Shown here: positions 46,550 through 57,625 of the stretch, in pieces
How positions within the stretch are numbered: the stretch's first letter is position 1
How the letters are laid out: every line of letters starts with the position of its first letter
Assembly: GCA_001600455.1 (NCBI GenBank)
Contig: BCKC01000001.1
Location: 4,490,441 to 4,554,440, forward strand
Reading direction: 5' to 3'
Source: Endocalyx cinctus
Taxonomy: Eukaryota; Ascomycota; Sordariomycetes; Amphisphaeriales; Apiosporaceae
DNA: 64,000 nt
Notes under the pieces: model-generated
What the model saw: only the letters and a program-made list of their open reading frames with translations
The model's database searches: none
What the model was told of the DNA's origin: nothing
Program-made: the position numbers and the translations under genes

Positions 46550-46906
46550 GAATTCATGTATCGGAAATGATAATTAACTAGGTTATCTTTCAAAGCCAGT
46601 TGATAGATAATGACCACTATTTGAAAAACACAGACTTCAATAGAACACAGTACGTAAGAAATGAAAATACACGTTGATAAACTGCCCTCGTTTTTTTCAA
46701 CATGCATTATCGATTCCGAATTTGTAAGAACGATCTAACCCAGCATTGGATGTATGCAATCCTCTTACAGATCTCATCATTCCAAGTTTTACAAACGAGC
46801 CACACCAATGCTTTGAGACGTCCAGTTTAGTTGTAGACTGTGTCTCATTACCCTAAAGTGCCCCGAAAACCTGGACCTCCTCACCCAATCCCGCCATCTC
46901 TCTCAT

Positions 46907-47971
46907 TCACAACTTCGGTGCTGGCTCCTCGCCAGTCTTCTCGTTACCGCCGCACCTCGCAAGCAACCATTCCCCAACGTCGTGGTAGAACTGGTCCCTT
47001 TCAGGTTCCGCGTGTAACTGATGCGCCCAACCCTCGTACGTCTTAAACGTGGCGTCCGGGACTTTACCTCCAGCGGCGTTTGTCTCGAACCAATTCTTAC
47101 TCTTCTCAAAACTCGTCACTTTATCTCCAGTACCGTGCAAGATAAAAATCGATTTTACCTCTTTCGATAAAGGCGCGTAGTTTTTCGACAGCTTGTCGGT
47201 CCGGTCCAACATCCCCGCCAACCCTTCCAGGGTGCCGTGATCGTGCAGGAGGGTGTCGTCGTGCACGCTCTTCTGCACGGCCGGGTCCCGAGACACGTCC
47301 TCGGGCGGGATGGGCTGGTACATGCGAAAGTGAGGGATCACGTGGGCGGCGAGCCTTCCGGACGCGACGACCAACCAGTTGGGCTGCCTTTCGGGAGCGA
47401 GCCCTATAAAAGGAGCGTCCAGCACCAAGCCTTTCACCTTCGCCACGATGGACGACTCGTACTCGGGGGTGCAGCACAAGGTTAACAGTTCCTGCCCGCC
47501 CATCGAGTGCCCGCACAGGAAGACGGGTAGGGCCGTGGGCGTCTGCGCGAACACGTGCGAGATGAACGCCGCTAGGTCCGAAATCACCAGCGACGTGGGG
47601 CCCGAGAGTCCTTGGTCGGACGTCCGCCTCACGCTGCGACCCCATCCCCGCTGGTCGAAGCCGTAGACGGCGAACCCGAGGGATGCTAGATGAGGAAAGA
47701 AGCCATAATATCGGTCTATGTGGTCGTTGAACCCGTGAACCATTGCTATTTTGGCTTTCGCAGGACCGTCGGGCTTTTCATCTTCGGGTTAGTTAACCTC
47801 AAACGTAGAAGCTTACTTGTTCCTCGATAGGTGCAGTGCTGTAAGTAGGATAAAGGAGGGAAGGGTGGGAGGATAAAGGAAGTGAAAATAAAAGATAATG
47901 CTTACCAACCAGGTCTTGGTGAATAAGTCTAGGTCTCCGACCTTGAAGGTGCCCTCTTCTACTCGAACCAT
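46907..47971 (-). CDS. Monoacylglycerol lipase-like serine hydrolase (Yju3 type), 310 aa
   Basis: Exons 47971-47906 and 47773-46907 on the minus strand. The splice joins TKTWL to PDGPAKAKIAMVHGFNDH, as expected for the family. The acceptor is a weak AAAAG, but it follows a good TAACTAAC branch site. FDQRGWGRS, the nucleophile elbow GHSMGG (about residues 111-116), the aspartate in HGTGDKV and the histidine in GWAHQLHAEPE give the full triad. GTLEGLAGMLDRT is typical of fungal members. Family knowledge: hydrolysis of monoacylglycerols to glycerol and fatty acid at lipid droplets. An alternative three-exon model with a 22-nt middle exon also fits the phases, but is less economical. Confidence 0.87.
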
Positions 47972-48413
47972 TTTTTTTCCTTCTGTTTTTAATTTTCTGT
48001 TAAAATCTATATGTACGGGGGATGAAATAAATTAAAAATAATAATAATAGTAATACAAGAAACTGTAGATAATTCTATCTGATTAATAACGATAATAATA
48101 TTAATAACAACGTGGAAATAGGCTCAAGTTTGCTGAATATGATGATGCCGAGGTTCATGACTCGCATAAGTGCACCAGCAAATGGCCTATCTGCCTATCA
48201 GAGCCCCAGAAACTACCCACCTGCCCATACTGCCTAAGTCGCTCAGTAAGAAATGAAATTATGGGGTATATTGAACTGTGGAGGGATTAGGTACGGAGCC
48301 TCAGTGTAGATCACACGCTACATTATTAAATACCCGTACTGTGTACTTGATCACTCTGATATACCCGTGTGCCATGGACCTCAGTTCAAGTCGTTTCGAT
48401 GTCAAAGTCCAGG

Positions 48414-48451
48414 TACTCCGTAGAGAATTATGCGTTCAACTCTACGGAGTA
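48414..48451. repeat. Perfect 12-bp inverted repeat (TACTCCGTAGAG arms, 14-nt loop)
   Basis: Arms 48414-48425 and 48440-48451 are exact reverse complements and could form a hairpin. The arm includes TACGGAGTA-type sequence also seen at other intergenic sites in this window (near 2024, 2238 and 35340). Confidence 0.85.
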
Positions 48452-48822
48452 ATTTAGGAATTAGGCATGCCTCACACAAGGTTGGAGGCTTCGCTCTCAA
48501 TTACTAAAGTGTCTATCAAGTAGTATTCTTGGAGATTTAAAACAACTAACGGACAATGCGTCACAATAGTATGAAGACGAAGTAAAGATACGTTCGTGGA
48601 AGCATAGAATAAGCTAATTTTATTTATTTGGATTGAAAAGAGCTGCTGGGCGTGTTATATAAAAATGCTTAGGTGACCCTAAACCTTCTGGTTCATCTGC
48701 TATCCCCGCTATCTAATTAGCGCTTAGGAGCCTAGAAATACAGTACCATCAGTGCAGTTACTGTAAATTTCCTTACAACTTTACCATTCTTTCATAGAAA
48801 CGACTGCCCCTATTCATATATT

Positions 48823-49300
48823 TCAAACGCCACTTCTAATATACATGTCTCTGCCTATAGAGAAACTTCCTGAACCGAGATTCTGAACACCCGTACCACT
48901 AAAACTGGCTTGCATCCTTGAATCTTTTTTTTTTTTTTCATGTTCTTGCTGTTGCGACAAGTCTGAACTTTTCGACGATACTGTCGACGGATCTACGTAT
49001 AGATATGTCGGAATTTCTTTGGTACACGCGGCAGCAGCTGCAGCAGCTGCACAATGTTGCCAGCTTTTATTTTTATGAGAGTCTGCATAATCGGATACAA
49101 CCCGGATAGCCATGTATGACAGTTCTATATTTAATTTAGCAGCTTCCCACTCGAAACAAAGAACGCTGCCACTTGAAGTCCGAGGTTCCAGGATCCCGCT
49201 TGGTCGCGCTCTTGATAACCCTATCGCCCGAGGCAATCTGACCGTAGTGAATCTCTGAGCTAGTGTTCTTGCGGGGTGGTCTCTCGGAGGGGGGCAAGCG
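48823..49300 (-). pseudogene. Frameshifted nucleoside-phosphorylase (PNP_UDP) domain, likely NOD-like receptor relic
   Basis: On the minus strand one frame reads RLPPSERPPRKNTSSEIHYG and then QIASGDRVIKSATKRD. Near 49165-49195 the similarity jumps to another frame: VLCFEWEAAKL, then AIRVVSDYADSHKNKSWQ and an alanine-rich stretch. Together these are the C-terminal half of the PNP_UDP domain that heads many fungal NLR-like proteins. Next comes FSGTGVQNLGSGSFSIGRDM, similar to the Gly-rich linker found after that domain, and then a stop at 48823. No NACHT, ankyrin or N-terminal half is present. The ORF that covers the second half alone is not an intact gene. Confidence 0.65.
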
Positions 49301-49877
49301 GTGACGAAAATAGCTCCCGTACCAGCCGAAGACGACCAGAACCTACCGACTTCATATATGAATTTTTGACATGAAAACAAGTAATTGTAACAATATTTAT
49401 TTGAGTAAAAAGATAAATAACGAAAACTTTGAATGTGTCTTTGAATTTTCATATACGTTAATGAAATATCGGGGGCTTGTAAGTTGTCAGGCTGTGTAAG
49501 CCAGTGCTAGCTTCCCAGCTGGCGGCACCTGTCGAGCCTGATCAGGTCAGTCCTGATTGGATAGTGAGATAGGGTTTTCTATTATGTAATTCATCTCTAT
49601 TAGGTAGGATCTAATTTTGGTAAGTCGCAGTGGATGACGGCATATGTCGGAAGCTATTTTTTTTTTCCTTCCATTAAGTAGACTTGGCCCGAACGGCCGA
49701 CCTGGAATCTTCACAAAATCATTATTAATTGATAAAAAAAAGTAATGCTGACGACTTGTACACGACTTGTCGCAACGCGTCGGAAACACTGCTAGCAGTG
49801 GTACGCCGTTATTGCGTCCATTCTAATTTAATTTAAATTTTCGTAAATGTCACCCTGGCGCGACTAAATCGATCAGA

Positions 49878-52319
49878 ATGCTGTCGCCCACAGCCGTACG
49901 TGGAGCACTAATTGGTGTTAGAAGTGGTGGTTGTGCTCGAACCTTTACAACAACCGAGTCCACTGTAGGATTCAAGCTCCCTCCCATCTTTAACTCATCT
50001 CAATCGGCATCTTTCTGTACCCAATCGCGCCACATCAGTCATCCAGCTACCATCACGCGCCCGTCGCAAGTTCTCCGAGCCCAAGTTCTTCGTGATCTTT
50101 CTACTACGCTTAGCGCTTACTCGATACCATCTCTCGGCACAAAACCAAACCTCCCTCGCTTTTCGACCGATATTGCTCGACGTCTCTTTACCACCCAATC
50201 AAGACACCATCAGGAGATCAGCAAAGCAAATGAGGGCACAAATACGACCCACAGTTCTCAGAATGCTAAGAATGACGTTACCGTACCGCAGGCTGATCAT
50301 GCTCTGGTCAAAGCTGCAAATGTCAAGAAAGAAGCCGTAAAACTCAACTTGAGGGCTCGGCTCTCTAAGGAAACCAAGGATCCGAAGAACTTGCGACAGA
50401 CTCTAGGTGAAACTGGTCGTCTCTTAGGGTTTGCGAAGCGAGAGACTAGACCTCTCGTCATTGCCATCGTCCTACTAATGTGCTCATCGATTATCACATT
50501 ATGTGTCCCGTCCGTTATCGGCCAGATTATGAACCTCGCCACGACTACATCGGCCGAAGACACTAGGATCTACGGAATGACTCTGTACCAATTTTTCCCG
50601 GCTTTTGCGTTGTTCTTGTCTGTCGGTGCCATGGCGAACTTCGGCCGAATCATCTTACTACGGGTAATTGGTGAGAGAGTAGTGATGAACCTTCGCTCAC
50701 AGCTATTTCGCAAGACTATAAGTCAAGATGCCGAATTCTTTGACGCCAATCGGGTGGGCGATCTGATGTCTCGACTCAGTGCCGACACCCTAGTTGTCGC
50801 CAAGAGTATCACGCAGAACGTTTCGGATGGACTGAGATCGCTGATTGGCGGCACTGCCGCTATTTCTCTCATGTTGTATACCAGTCTTGAACTGACATCT
50901 ATTATCATCTGCGTCGGCCCCATCCTTGCTAGTGGCAGCTTCTTCTATGCTAAGGCTATCAGAGCTCTGAGCCGCGCTATTCAAAAAGAACTCGGTGGAT
51001 TGGGAAAAGTAGCCGAAGAACGACTAGGAAATGTACGAACTAGCCAAGCTTTTGTTGCCGAGGCCCAAGAGCTGCGCCGTTATAATCATCAAAACCGAAA
51101 GATATATAAGTTGGGCATCAAGCAGAGTAGGCTGGACGCCCTATACTATTCATGGACTGGTTGGACAGGTAATATGCTGATTATAGCCCTTCTCTGGTTT
51201 GGGGGAGGTATGGTCAGAGATGGAGTCATGAATATTGGCGATCTCACTACTTTCATGATGTACTCTCTATGGGCTGGCAGCAGCATGAGCGGACTCAGCA
51301 CATTCTTTAGTGAATTAGCCAAAGGTGTTGGTGCTGCGTCTCGATTATTCGACCTCCAGGACCGAAAGCCAATGATCTCGGCTGTTCGTGGTATCAAGGT
51401 CTCTTCGGCACAAGGTCCTATCAAATTCTCGGACGTGAAATTTGCCTACCCGACTCGACCTGACGTTACACTTTTTAACGGACTGACGTTTGAGATTCCG
51501 TGGGGCACGAATGTGTGCATTGTTGGCCCGTCTGGAGGTGGCAAGTCAACTATCGCGCAGCTTCTGCTACGATTCTACGAACCTACAGGTGGTATGATTA
51601 CTATCAACGGTACGGATGTCACCAAAATGAACGCGAAATCTCTACGTCGCCATATTAGTATTGTCTCGCAAGAGCCCGCGTTGTTTTCTGGTACTATCGC
51701 CGAGAATATTAAACTTGGTAAACCCGAGGCTACGGAGGAAGAAGTTATGATTGCTGCTCGCAAAGCGAATTGTTCCTTTATCAATAATATGCCACACGGC
51801 TTTGATACCCAAGTCGGTGCCAGAGGTTCTCAACTCTCTGGAGGGCAGAAGCAGCGCATTGCTATTGCCAGAGCTCTTATCAAGGATCCAGATATCTTGG
51901 TCCTCGATGAAGCTACGTCTGCCCTCGATGCCGAATCCGAAACGGCTGTCAACGCCGCTCTAGTTGAGCTCCTCAAGGGGCGCAATACGACCATCTCTAT
52001 CGCTCACCGTATGTCGACTATTGCTCGATCCGATCAGATTATCGTCCTAGGCCGAAACGGCAAGGTTGAAGAAATTGGGTCGTTTGTCGCGCTCAACAGC
52101 AATCCCGACAGCGCGTTCCGCCGCTTGATGGACGTACAACTTGGCCAAGGCGATATACCCCCTAGCCATGATGGACCGCCGCGTCTGCTTGAAGAGGGCG
52201 AAGAGGGCGAAGAGCGACAAGAGGGACAAGAGGAAGAAGAAATGGATGAGCAGATGGAAGAAGAGGAGCTCGACGAAGAGAAACAGAGCGAGAAGGTGGA
52301 TAAATCTCCCCGAAAGTAA
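49878..52319 (+). CDS. MDL1: Mitochondrial ABC half-transporter Mdl1 (ABCB10-like), 813 aa
   Basis: Single exon. The first 130 residues are Arg/Ser/Thr-rich without acidic clusters, consistent with a mitochondrial presequence. Six membrane segments follow between about residues 190 and 480 (for example VIAIVLLMCSSIITLCVPSV). The nucleotide-binding domain has Walker A GPSGGGKST (about 550), LSGGQKQRIAIARAL (about 652), Walker B ILVLDEATSALD and the H-loop AHRMST. The C-terminus carries a Glu-rich tail. Family knowledge: inner-membrane exporter of peptides released by matrix proteases. The related Mdl2 cannot be fully excluded. Confidence 0.92.
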   Translation: MLSPTAVRGALIGVRSGGCARTFTTTESTVGFKLPPIFNSSQSASFCTQSRHISHPATITRPSQVLRAQVLRDLSTTLSAYSIPSLGTKPNLPRFSTDIARRLFTTQSRHHQEISKANEGTNTTHSSQNAKNDVTVPQADHALVKAANVKKEAVKLNLRARLSKETKDPKNLRQTLGETGRLLGFAKRETRPLVIAIVLLMCSSIITLCVPSVIGQIMNLATTTSAEDTRIYGMTLYQFFPAFALFLSVGAMANFGRIILLRVIGERVVMNLRSQLFRKTISQDAEFFDANRVGDLMSRLSADTLVVAKSITQNVSDGLRSLIGGTAAISLMLYTSLELTSIIICVGPILASGSFFYAKAIRALSRAIQKELGGLGKVAEERLGNVRTSQAFVAEAQELRRYNHQNRKIYKLGIKQSRLDALYYSWTGWTGNMLIIALLWFGGGMVRDGVMNIGDLTTFMMYSLWAGSSMSGLSTFFSELAKGVGAASRLFDLQDRKPMISAVRGIKVSSAQGPIKFSDVKFAYPTRPDVTLFNGLTFEIPWGTNVCIVGPSGGGKSTIAQLLLRFYEPTGGMITINGTDVTKMNAKSLRRHISIVSQEPALFSGTIAENIKLGKPEATEEEVMIAARKANCSFINNMPHGFDTQVGARGSQLSGGQKQRIAIARALIKDPDILVLDEATSALDAESETAVNAALVELLKGRNTTISIAHRMSTIARSDQIIVLGRNGKVEEIGSFVALNSNPDSAFRRLMDVQLGQGDIPPSHDGPPRLLEEGEEGEERQEGQEEEEMDEQMEEEELDEEKQSEKVDKSPRK

Positions 52320-53484
52320 TTTATCGACCAGTTACCGATATTATCTTACTACTAATACCGCCGCTTTCTGGCCTAAAGATACCCCCGCGGTGGTCTGTAT
52401 TTGTATCCGGGTTGATCACGGTATAGACATTACATTTCCCCGCCATCTCTTGGTGGTTGGTATTTTACACATTATTACAACACTGTTTTAAGATAAGCCG
52501 GTGAAACCTATTCCTCGGAATAGAGGTTGTGGTTCTTGATCCTTAGGCTTTCCAGTCATAAAAAGATATCGTTGATCAAGATATCATTCTGTATTATGTT
52601 GGAGTAAAAAAGAAGTTGGATTTTGACATCTTATTACTACTCAATCATTTATTCATGTACATCAATGTATACAAAAGGCAAGGCGTTAAGCATAGACTTG
52701 GGTGTCTATTAAAACTCTCCACTCTTCTGACCTGCACGGTAGATAGCAGAAACAGAGGATACGAAATTAGGGAAGCTTGGTTGAGAGTTTTCCCGGACGA
52801 GAGGAGAAACAGGAAAAAATCCTTTAACATAATATGTTCTCTCTGTCACTGTACTTACCTAATTTACAAGATAAGATTAGATCAGATCATTAAGCCATAT
52901 AGAAAGAAAAAAAAAAAAAACATCAAGTTATAGAGAAAGTCTGTATATTGTGAATGATAGATGCTATCCGTATGAACTAGATCCGATTTTGATACCAGTG
53001 GTGTGGTGTTGATAGTCATTCGTATAATAATAGGTCGTGATAGCATCTTTGCTGCCGGTACCGGTTCTATTTCTTGTCACGGAATTTTGAGGTTCACAAT
53101 TACATAAGAAAATTCTTAGGTAACCTTAGTTTAAGCCCTTAGGTTATTCTTCCCCCACCTCACGTCTTTATCAACTATCATTTTTATCTTATGTATATCA
53201 TCCCCGGAATGAAGCGTGAACGAGGAGAAGAAGAAGAAGAAGAAGAGATTATTGGGTACAGGAAATGTCAGATATTTCCTTACTAAAATTACTTGTTACC
53301 CGCTAATTATAGCTTAAGGTCTCATAGTCATAAGCTCCACCGGCTTTATCGCCGAGTTACCGTCTTCACATCCACCTCCTATCGGGCCACTACAATAGCC
53401 CCCGCTAACTTATTTTTTCCAAAACCCAATTTTTCTACCGCCACGCGATTAGTTTCGGCTCAAGAGATAAGAAGAAAACGTGAT
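52320..53484. other. Intergenic region between MDL1 and the aminotransferase
   Basis: AT-rich with no separate gene. From about 53293 the frame of the aminotransferase is already open but lacks an ATG until 53485. A GAAGAA repeat lies at 53225-53248. Confidence 0.55.
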
Positions 53485-54921
53485 ATGACAGCAGATGACA
53501 ATAAGGACATGATGTCTGAAGAGAAGACAAAAAAACCAATCAACCTCTTACGTGGTTGGCCCTCGACTACCCTCCTGCCGGCTGATGCCATGCGGGCGGC
53601 CGCGCAGAGGGCACTCTCGGATCCTGAAGTGTTCGTCCCGGGTCTACTCTACGGACCGGATCCGGGATTCCAACCTTTGCGAGAAGAATTGGCGCGGTGG
53701 CTAGGCCGGTTTTTTAATGTAGCCGCTTCTGCTCTAGACCCGGAGCGCATCACGATTACGGGCGGTGCGAGTCAGAATCTCGCTTGTGTGCTGCAGTCCT
53801 TCACCGATCCGTCTTACACCAAGGCGGTCTGGATCGTGGCGCCGTGCTATTTTCTCGCTTGCCCGATCTTCGCGGATGCTGGATTTGAAGGCAGAATGCG
53901 CGCCGTGCCCGAAGATGCAGAGGGTGTAAATTTGGAGTTTTTGGAGAGGGGAATCAAGGATTTAGATAGTCAGATGACGGAAACGACTAGGGGGAGGTAT
54001 AAAGATCCGGCTCCCCATCGTAAAACCTATCGCCACGTTATCTATTGCGTACCTTCTTTCTCTAACCCCAGCGGGAAGACGATGACCCTGCGGGCGAGGG
54101 AAAGTCTCGTCCGGCTAGCCCGAGAATACGATGCTCTCATCGTCTCCGATGATGTATATGATATGCTACAATGGCCTCTAGGAACTCCATTGTCATCCTC
54201 TATACAAGAAACAAAAGCTCTCCCACGCTTAGTTGATATAGACATCAACCTCGGCCGTTCTCAGCATGACCCTCCGACCCACCACTTCGGACATGTCGTA
54301 TCTAACGGCTCGTTCAGCAAACTAGCGGGCCCCGGAGCTCGTACGGGATGGTCGTATTCGACGCGCGACCTCGCTTACGGCCTCTCCCAGACGGGATCAA
54401 CCCGATCCGGAGGAGCCGCCTCCCAGCTTACGGCAACGATAATCTGGGAACTCTTGCGGTCCGGAGATCTAGATAAACATATTCAGGAGGCGCTACGACC
54501 GGCGTATCAGCGGCGTCACAGGCTTTTGCTGGACGCCGTGAAGACACATCTGGAACCTTTGGGTGCAAAGGTCAAAGACGGTAATGGCGACGGAGAAGAC
54601 GTGTTTGGTGGATATTTCCTTTGGATGACATTCGAAAAAGAAGATTTCCCGCCGATAAAAACGATAGCGGAACTTTGTAAAAAAGAGGAAAACTTAATGA
54701 TTGGTTCGGGAAATTTGTTTGAAGTGCATGGGGACGAGAAGGCGGTTAGATTCGAGAAGGATGTGAGACTGTGCTTTGCTTGGGAGGACGAGGAGGACAT
54801 AGTGGATGGGGTGGAGAGGTTAGCGAGGGTGGTTAAAAAGATGCTAGGGGAAGGGCCAGAGAGCTGGATGAAGGATGATAGTAGCAATAAGGGGAGTGGC
54901 GATGTAGACGAGATGAAATGA
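53485..54921 (+). CDS. PLP-dependent class I/II aminotransferase (YER152C/2-aminoadipate-like), 478 aa
   Basis: Single exon from the first in-frame ATG. The fold-type I layout is clear: NLLRGWPSTTLLPADAMRAA, GLLYGPDPGFQPLREELARW, ITGGASQNLACVLQSF, then VPSFSNPSGKTM, VSDDVYDML (cofactor aspartate and tyrosine) and the Schiff-base lysine in NGSFSKLAGPGARTGW. The open frame extends 64 codons upstream without an ATG and reads like a mitochondrial presequence (RLYRRVTVFTSTSYRATT), so an upstream exon or non-ATG start is possible. The stop lies 166 bp from that of the convergent P450. Family knowledge: 2-aminoadipate, kynurenine or aromatic amino acid transamination; which one cannot be told. Confidence 0.88.
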   Translation: MTADDNKDMMSEEKTKKPINLLRGWPSTTLLPADAMRAAAQRALSDPEVFVPGLLYGPDPGFQPLREELARWLGRFFNVAASALDPERITITGGASQNLACVLQSFTDPSYTKAVWIVAPCYFLACPIFADAGFEGRMRAVPEDAEGVNLEFLERGIKDLDSQMTETTRGRYKDPAPHRKTYRHVIYCVPSFSNPSGKTMTLRARESLVRLAREYDALIVSDDVYDMLQWPLGTPLSSSIQETKALPRLVDIDINLGRSQHDPPTHHFGHVVSNGSFSKLAGPGARTGWSYSTRDLAYGLSQTGSTRSGGAASQLTATIIWELLRSGDLDKHIQEALRPAYQRRHRLLLDAVKTHLEPLGAKVKDGNGDGEDVFGGYFLWMTFEKEDFPPIKTIAELCKKEENLMIGSGNLFEVHGDEKAVRFEKDVRLCFAWEDEEDIVDGVERLARVVKKMLGEGPESWMKDDSSNKGSGDVDEMK

Positions 54922-55087
54922 ACGAACGTACGAATTATAAAATTCGATAGATTTATGTATGCTATGCATACGCTTTCCCTATACAAGGTTTCCTTGAGGG
55001 GACGTAAAGGAGAGGAGGATAAAGTAGTTGACTTTCAAAAGAATCTAGTCATATTGATTCATCAATTTTTTATTCAAAAGGGTTTCT

Positions 55088-57269
55088 CTATTGTCTATTT
55101 CCCACGAACGCATCTAATAGCCTCCGCGCTCGCTCCGAGCGAGACTTGAGCACGATGTCGAATTTCCCAGGATGACTCGAAAGACCCGTACTGAAATGGA
55201 TCGGCTGTTCAATCGGGTTTCCATCGGCGTCGAGCGGCTTAGAGAGATCCGTCGTAGCTACTAATGTCGCCACCATAATCCACACCGAAGCCTGAGCCAA
55301 ATGCCGACCTACACAAATTCTAAATAAAGAGGAGGAAGAATTCAGCGAGGAAGTGAAGAAGATAGATATATAAATAAGATAGATAGAGATAGGCGTGTAT
55401 GTACGATGCGGAGGTTTACGTACCTGCGTCCAAATCCAAAAGGACCAACTAAGAATGGCTCGCCGTCTCCACCCTCTGCCTTAGGTGCGTATCGGTCTGG
55501 ATTGAATACTTCTGGATTCTTATATACTGACGGGTCTCGAGACATGGCGTAGTTATTATAGTAGACGAGGGTGCTAAATTTTACCGTAATTAATCATTTA
55601 TTATTATTATTATTTTCCTTGGCTGAGTAGAGGGCGGCCGACAGAAAGGAGTGAGAGAAAAAAAAATGAAACAAAAAAGAGGAAGGAGTACTTACCCAGC
55701 GGGAATGAACATTCCCTCATAAACGTCATCTTTAAGAGATTTATGAGGTATTCCTATGGGAGACAGGGGACGCCACCGCGTCGTCTCCTCCACGAGATAG
55801 TCGATATACCGCAATTGCGGCCGGTCTTCTAGGGACGGCAGTCTATCGGTTCCGACGACGCGGTCGACCTCCGCTCGTGCCTTAGCGAATACGGCTGGGT
55901 TGAGCATTAAGTTGAGTATAGCGACTGTGGTCGTAGCGTAGGTCTTTGGATTTTCACACATTTAATTAGATAAGGAGGGGTTAATTAGAGAGAAGAAAAA
56001 AAAAAGAATCTTACGGTATTAGAGCCGGCAATGAATACGGAACCAGAAGCTCCTTTGATATCTTGAATCGTCAATTGATTTGGGACGTTCTTCTCTTCGT
56101 TATCTTTATATTTTGACAGGAGGGAGTAGGCGAACGACGGGTTAGCTGTTCCCTCAGACTAATGAAATGTCTCGTAAGTAACTGAGAATGCAGTGGCATC
56201 AAGGAAAATGACGTACAAATTCTTTCTTGATAGCGGAAAACGGAATATCATGAAGATTCTTGATAGCCCACCTCGATGCCCTTGCGTGGGCTAGGGTTTT
56301 GGAGAAGTTGATGAACTCGGGAACAAATCGTACTAGATATCATGGACATAAGTTGATATTGGATCAGGCTTTACGAGGGGGGGATAATCTACACAGAGGG
56401 AAATAGTCGACCAAGGCAGTTCCCGGATTGCCGCCTTGTGCCGTGGCGAGATTGGCGTCTTTTGCGATCTTGATATAAGGGTCGTCGTCCGATCTGACTG
56501 TTACACCAAAACCGATCCTTAGAACGATGGCGGAAGCGAACCTATACTTTCAATCAGTACATACGAGTTTTCATCACATAATTACAATGATTATAGTGTG
56601 CCCCGAAGACGCTAATTACCTCCTGAGAGAATAATCCCATTCCACCGTATTCTTTAACATCCTCGCAATCGCCTGCCTAGCCTCATCCTCCTGAATCGGG
56701 CGATAATTGGCGATAGCAGTCTTGGTAAATCCAGTCTGAAGCACCGACCTATGCAGCCGGAACTGTGGGCCATACTTCATGAAGGTGAGGGTGAAACCAC
56801 CCCATCCCATTACGTCGAAGAGAACGAAGTTGGGCCGATCCTGATAATTTGCCCCGCGCTTGTCGAGGATCTCGTTGGCGACTTTCTGCGTATTCAGAAC
56901 AATCATGTGATTACCTAAGACATTGAAATATACGATGTCGGAATCTTCATAGACAGAAGAAAAAAAAAAGGGGGGGGGGGGGGGGGGGGAAGAAAGTTAA
57001 TGGGTCGATATTACAGGCAAATAACATGGGAGTATCGCAGAGAACTTACTATACTGCTTGGCGTATTCCATGTGCTTGAGGTGAGCGTTCTCCATAGGAA
57101 GTTTCCTTATGTGTCCAATTAAGGGCTCGGCCGAAGGCGACGGCGGGAGCGGATAAGGGTATCGCTTTGGCCATTTTGTAAGGAAGCAGTAGGAGATCGC
57201 TATCAGGGCGATGGTGACCGCGATGATGCGGGTGGGTGACTCCAAAATAACCGACGTGACACTTGCCAT
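55088..57269 (-). CDS. Microsomal cytochrome P450, 527 aa
   Basis: Eight exons on the minus strand: 57269-57050, 56944-56620, 56541-56393, 56332-56217, 56158-56015, 55943-55696, 55573-55424 and 55319-55088; every phase agrees. An N-terminal membrane anchor (IIAVTIALIAISYCFL) precedes a Pro-rich hinge. The K-helix has VEETTRWRPLSP (ExxR), with FNPDRYAP after it, and the heme loop is FGFGRRICVGRHLA with the cysteine ligand. The I-helix reads AGSNTT, with Asn where Asp or Glu is usual. It resembles fungal O-methylsterigmatocystin oxidoreductase-type P450s rather than the CYP504 phenylacetate hydroxylases. It shares a divergent promoter with the homogentisate dioxygenase, which suggests co-regulation. 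Confidence 0.93.
56970..56989. repeat. Poly-G tract (20 bases) in the first intron of the P450
   Basis: Twelve A followed by twenty G on the plus strand. In the transcript this is a long C/T tract just before the acceptor of intron 1. Confidence 0.9.
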
Positions 57270-57609
57270 GACGAATCAAAAACCGGTCTTCTAAGAAAGC
57301 TTGAGGCTTGCACGCCACCGATTAATACAACAAGACAACTGAGATGCCTGGCTGTGAAGTCATGCGGTGATTAATATGAGATCTACATTAAGCACGAATC
57401 ACTACGATGATCTCCAAGAATTTAATTTGCTGACTAAAAAAAAAGAAATCGGAGCCGAATAGGTTAATCACTCGTATATGTTTCAAGCCTCATTGATGAA
57501 TACCATTTTGGAGATTTTTGGAGACTGAAGCATTTCCGGTGGAGGATGATAAGGTCTCCAACCCACTTCTTTCAACCTCTCAAGTTCAAGATTAGCTGAC
57601 GTTCATGTG

Positions 57610-57625
57610 CCGGCCGGCCGGCCGG
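57610..57625. repeat. CCGG x4 palindromic tract
   Basis: Sixteen bases of alternating CCGG, self-complementary, in otherwise AT-rich promoter DNA. Confidence 0.9.

Larger units (their letters stand above)
47972..49877. other. Divergent intergenic region between the lipase and MDL1, with a relic
   Basis: About 1.9 kb. It contains an inverted repeat at 48414-48451 and the nucleoside-phosphorylase relic at 48823-49300. The remainder is AT-rich without coding signal. Confidence 0.6.

Noticed and set aside
48823..49452. 209-codon minus-strand frame as an intact gene
   Set aside because: Homology to the PNP_UDP domain switches frame inside it and the N-terminal half is unrelated, so it is treated as a pseudogene.
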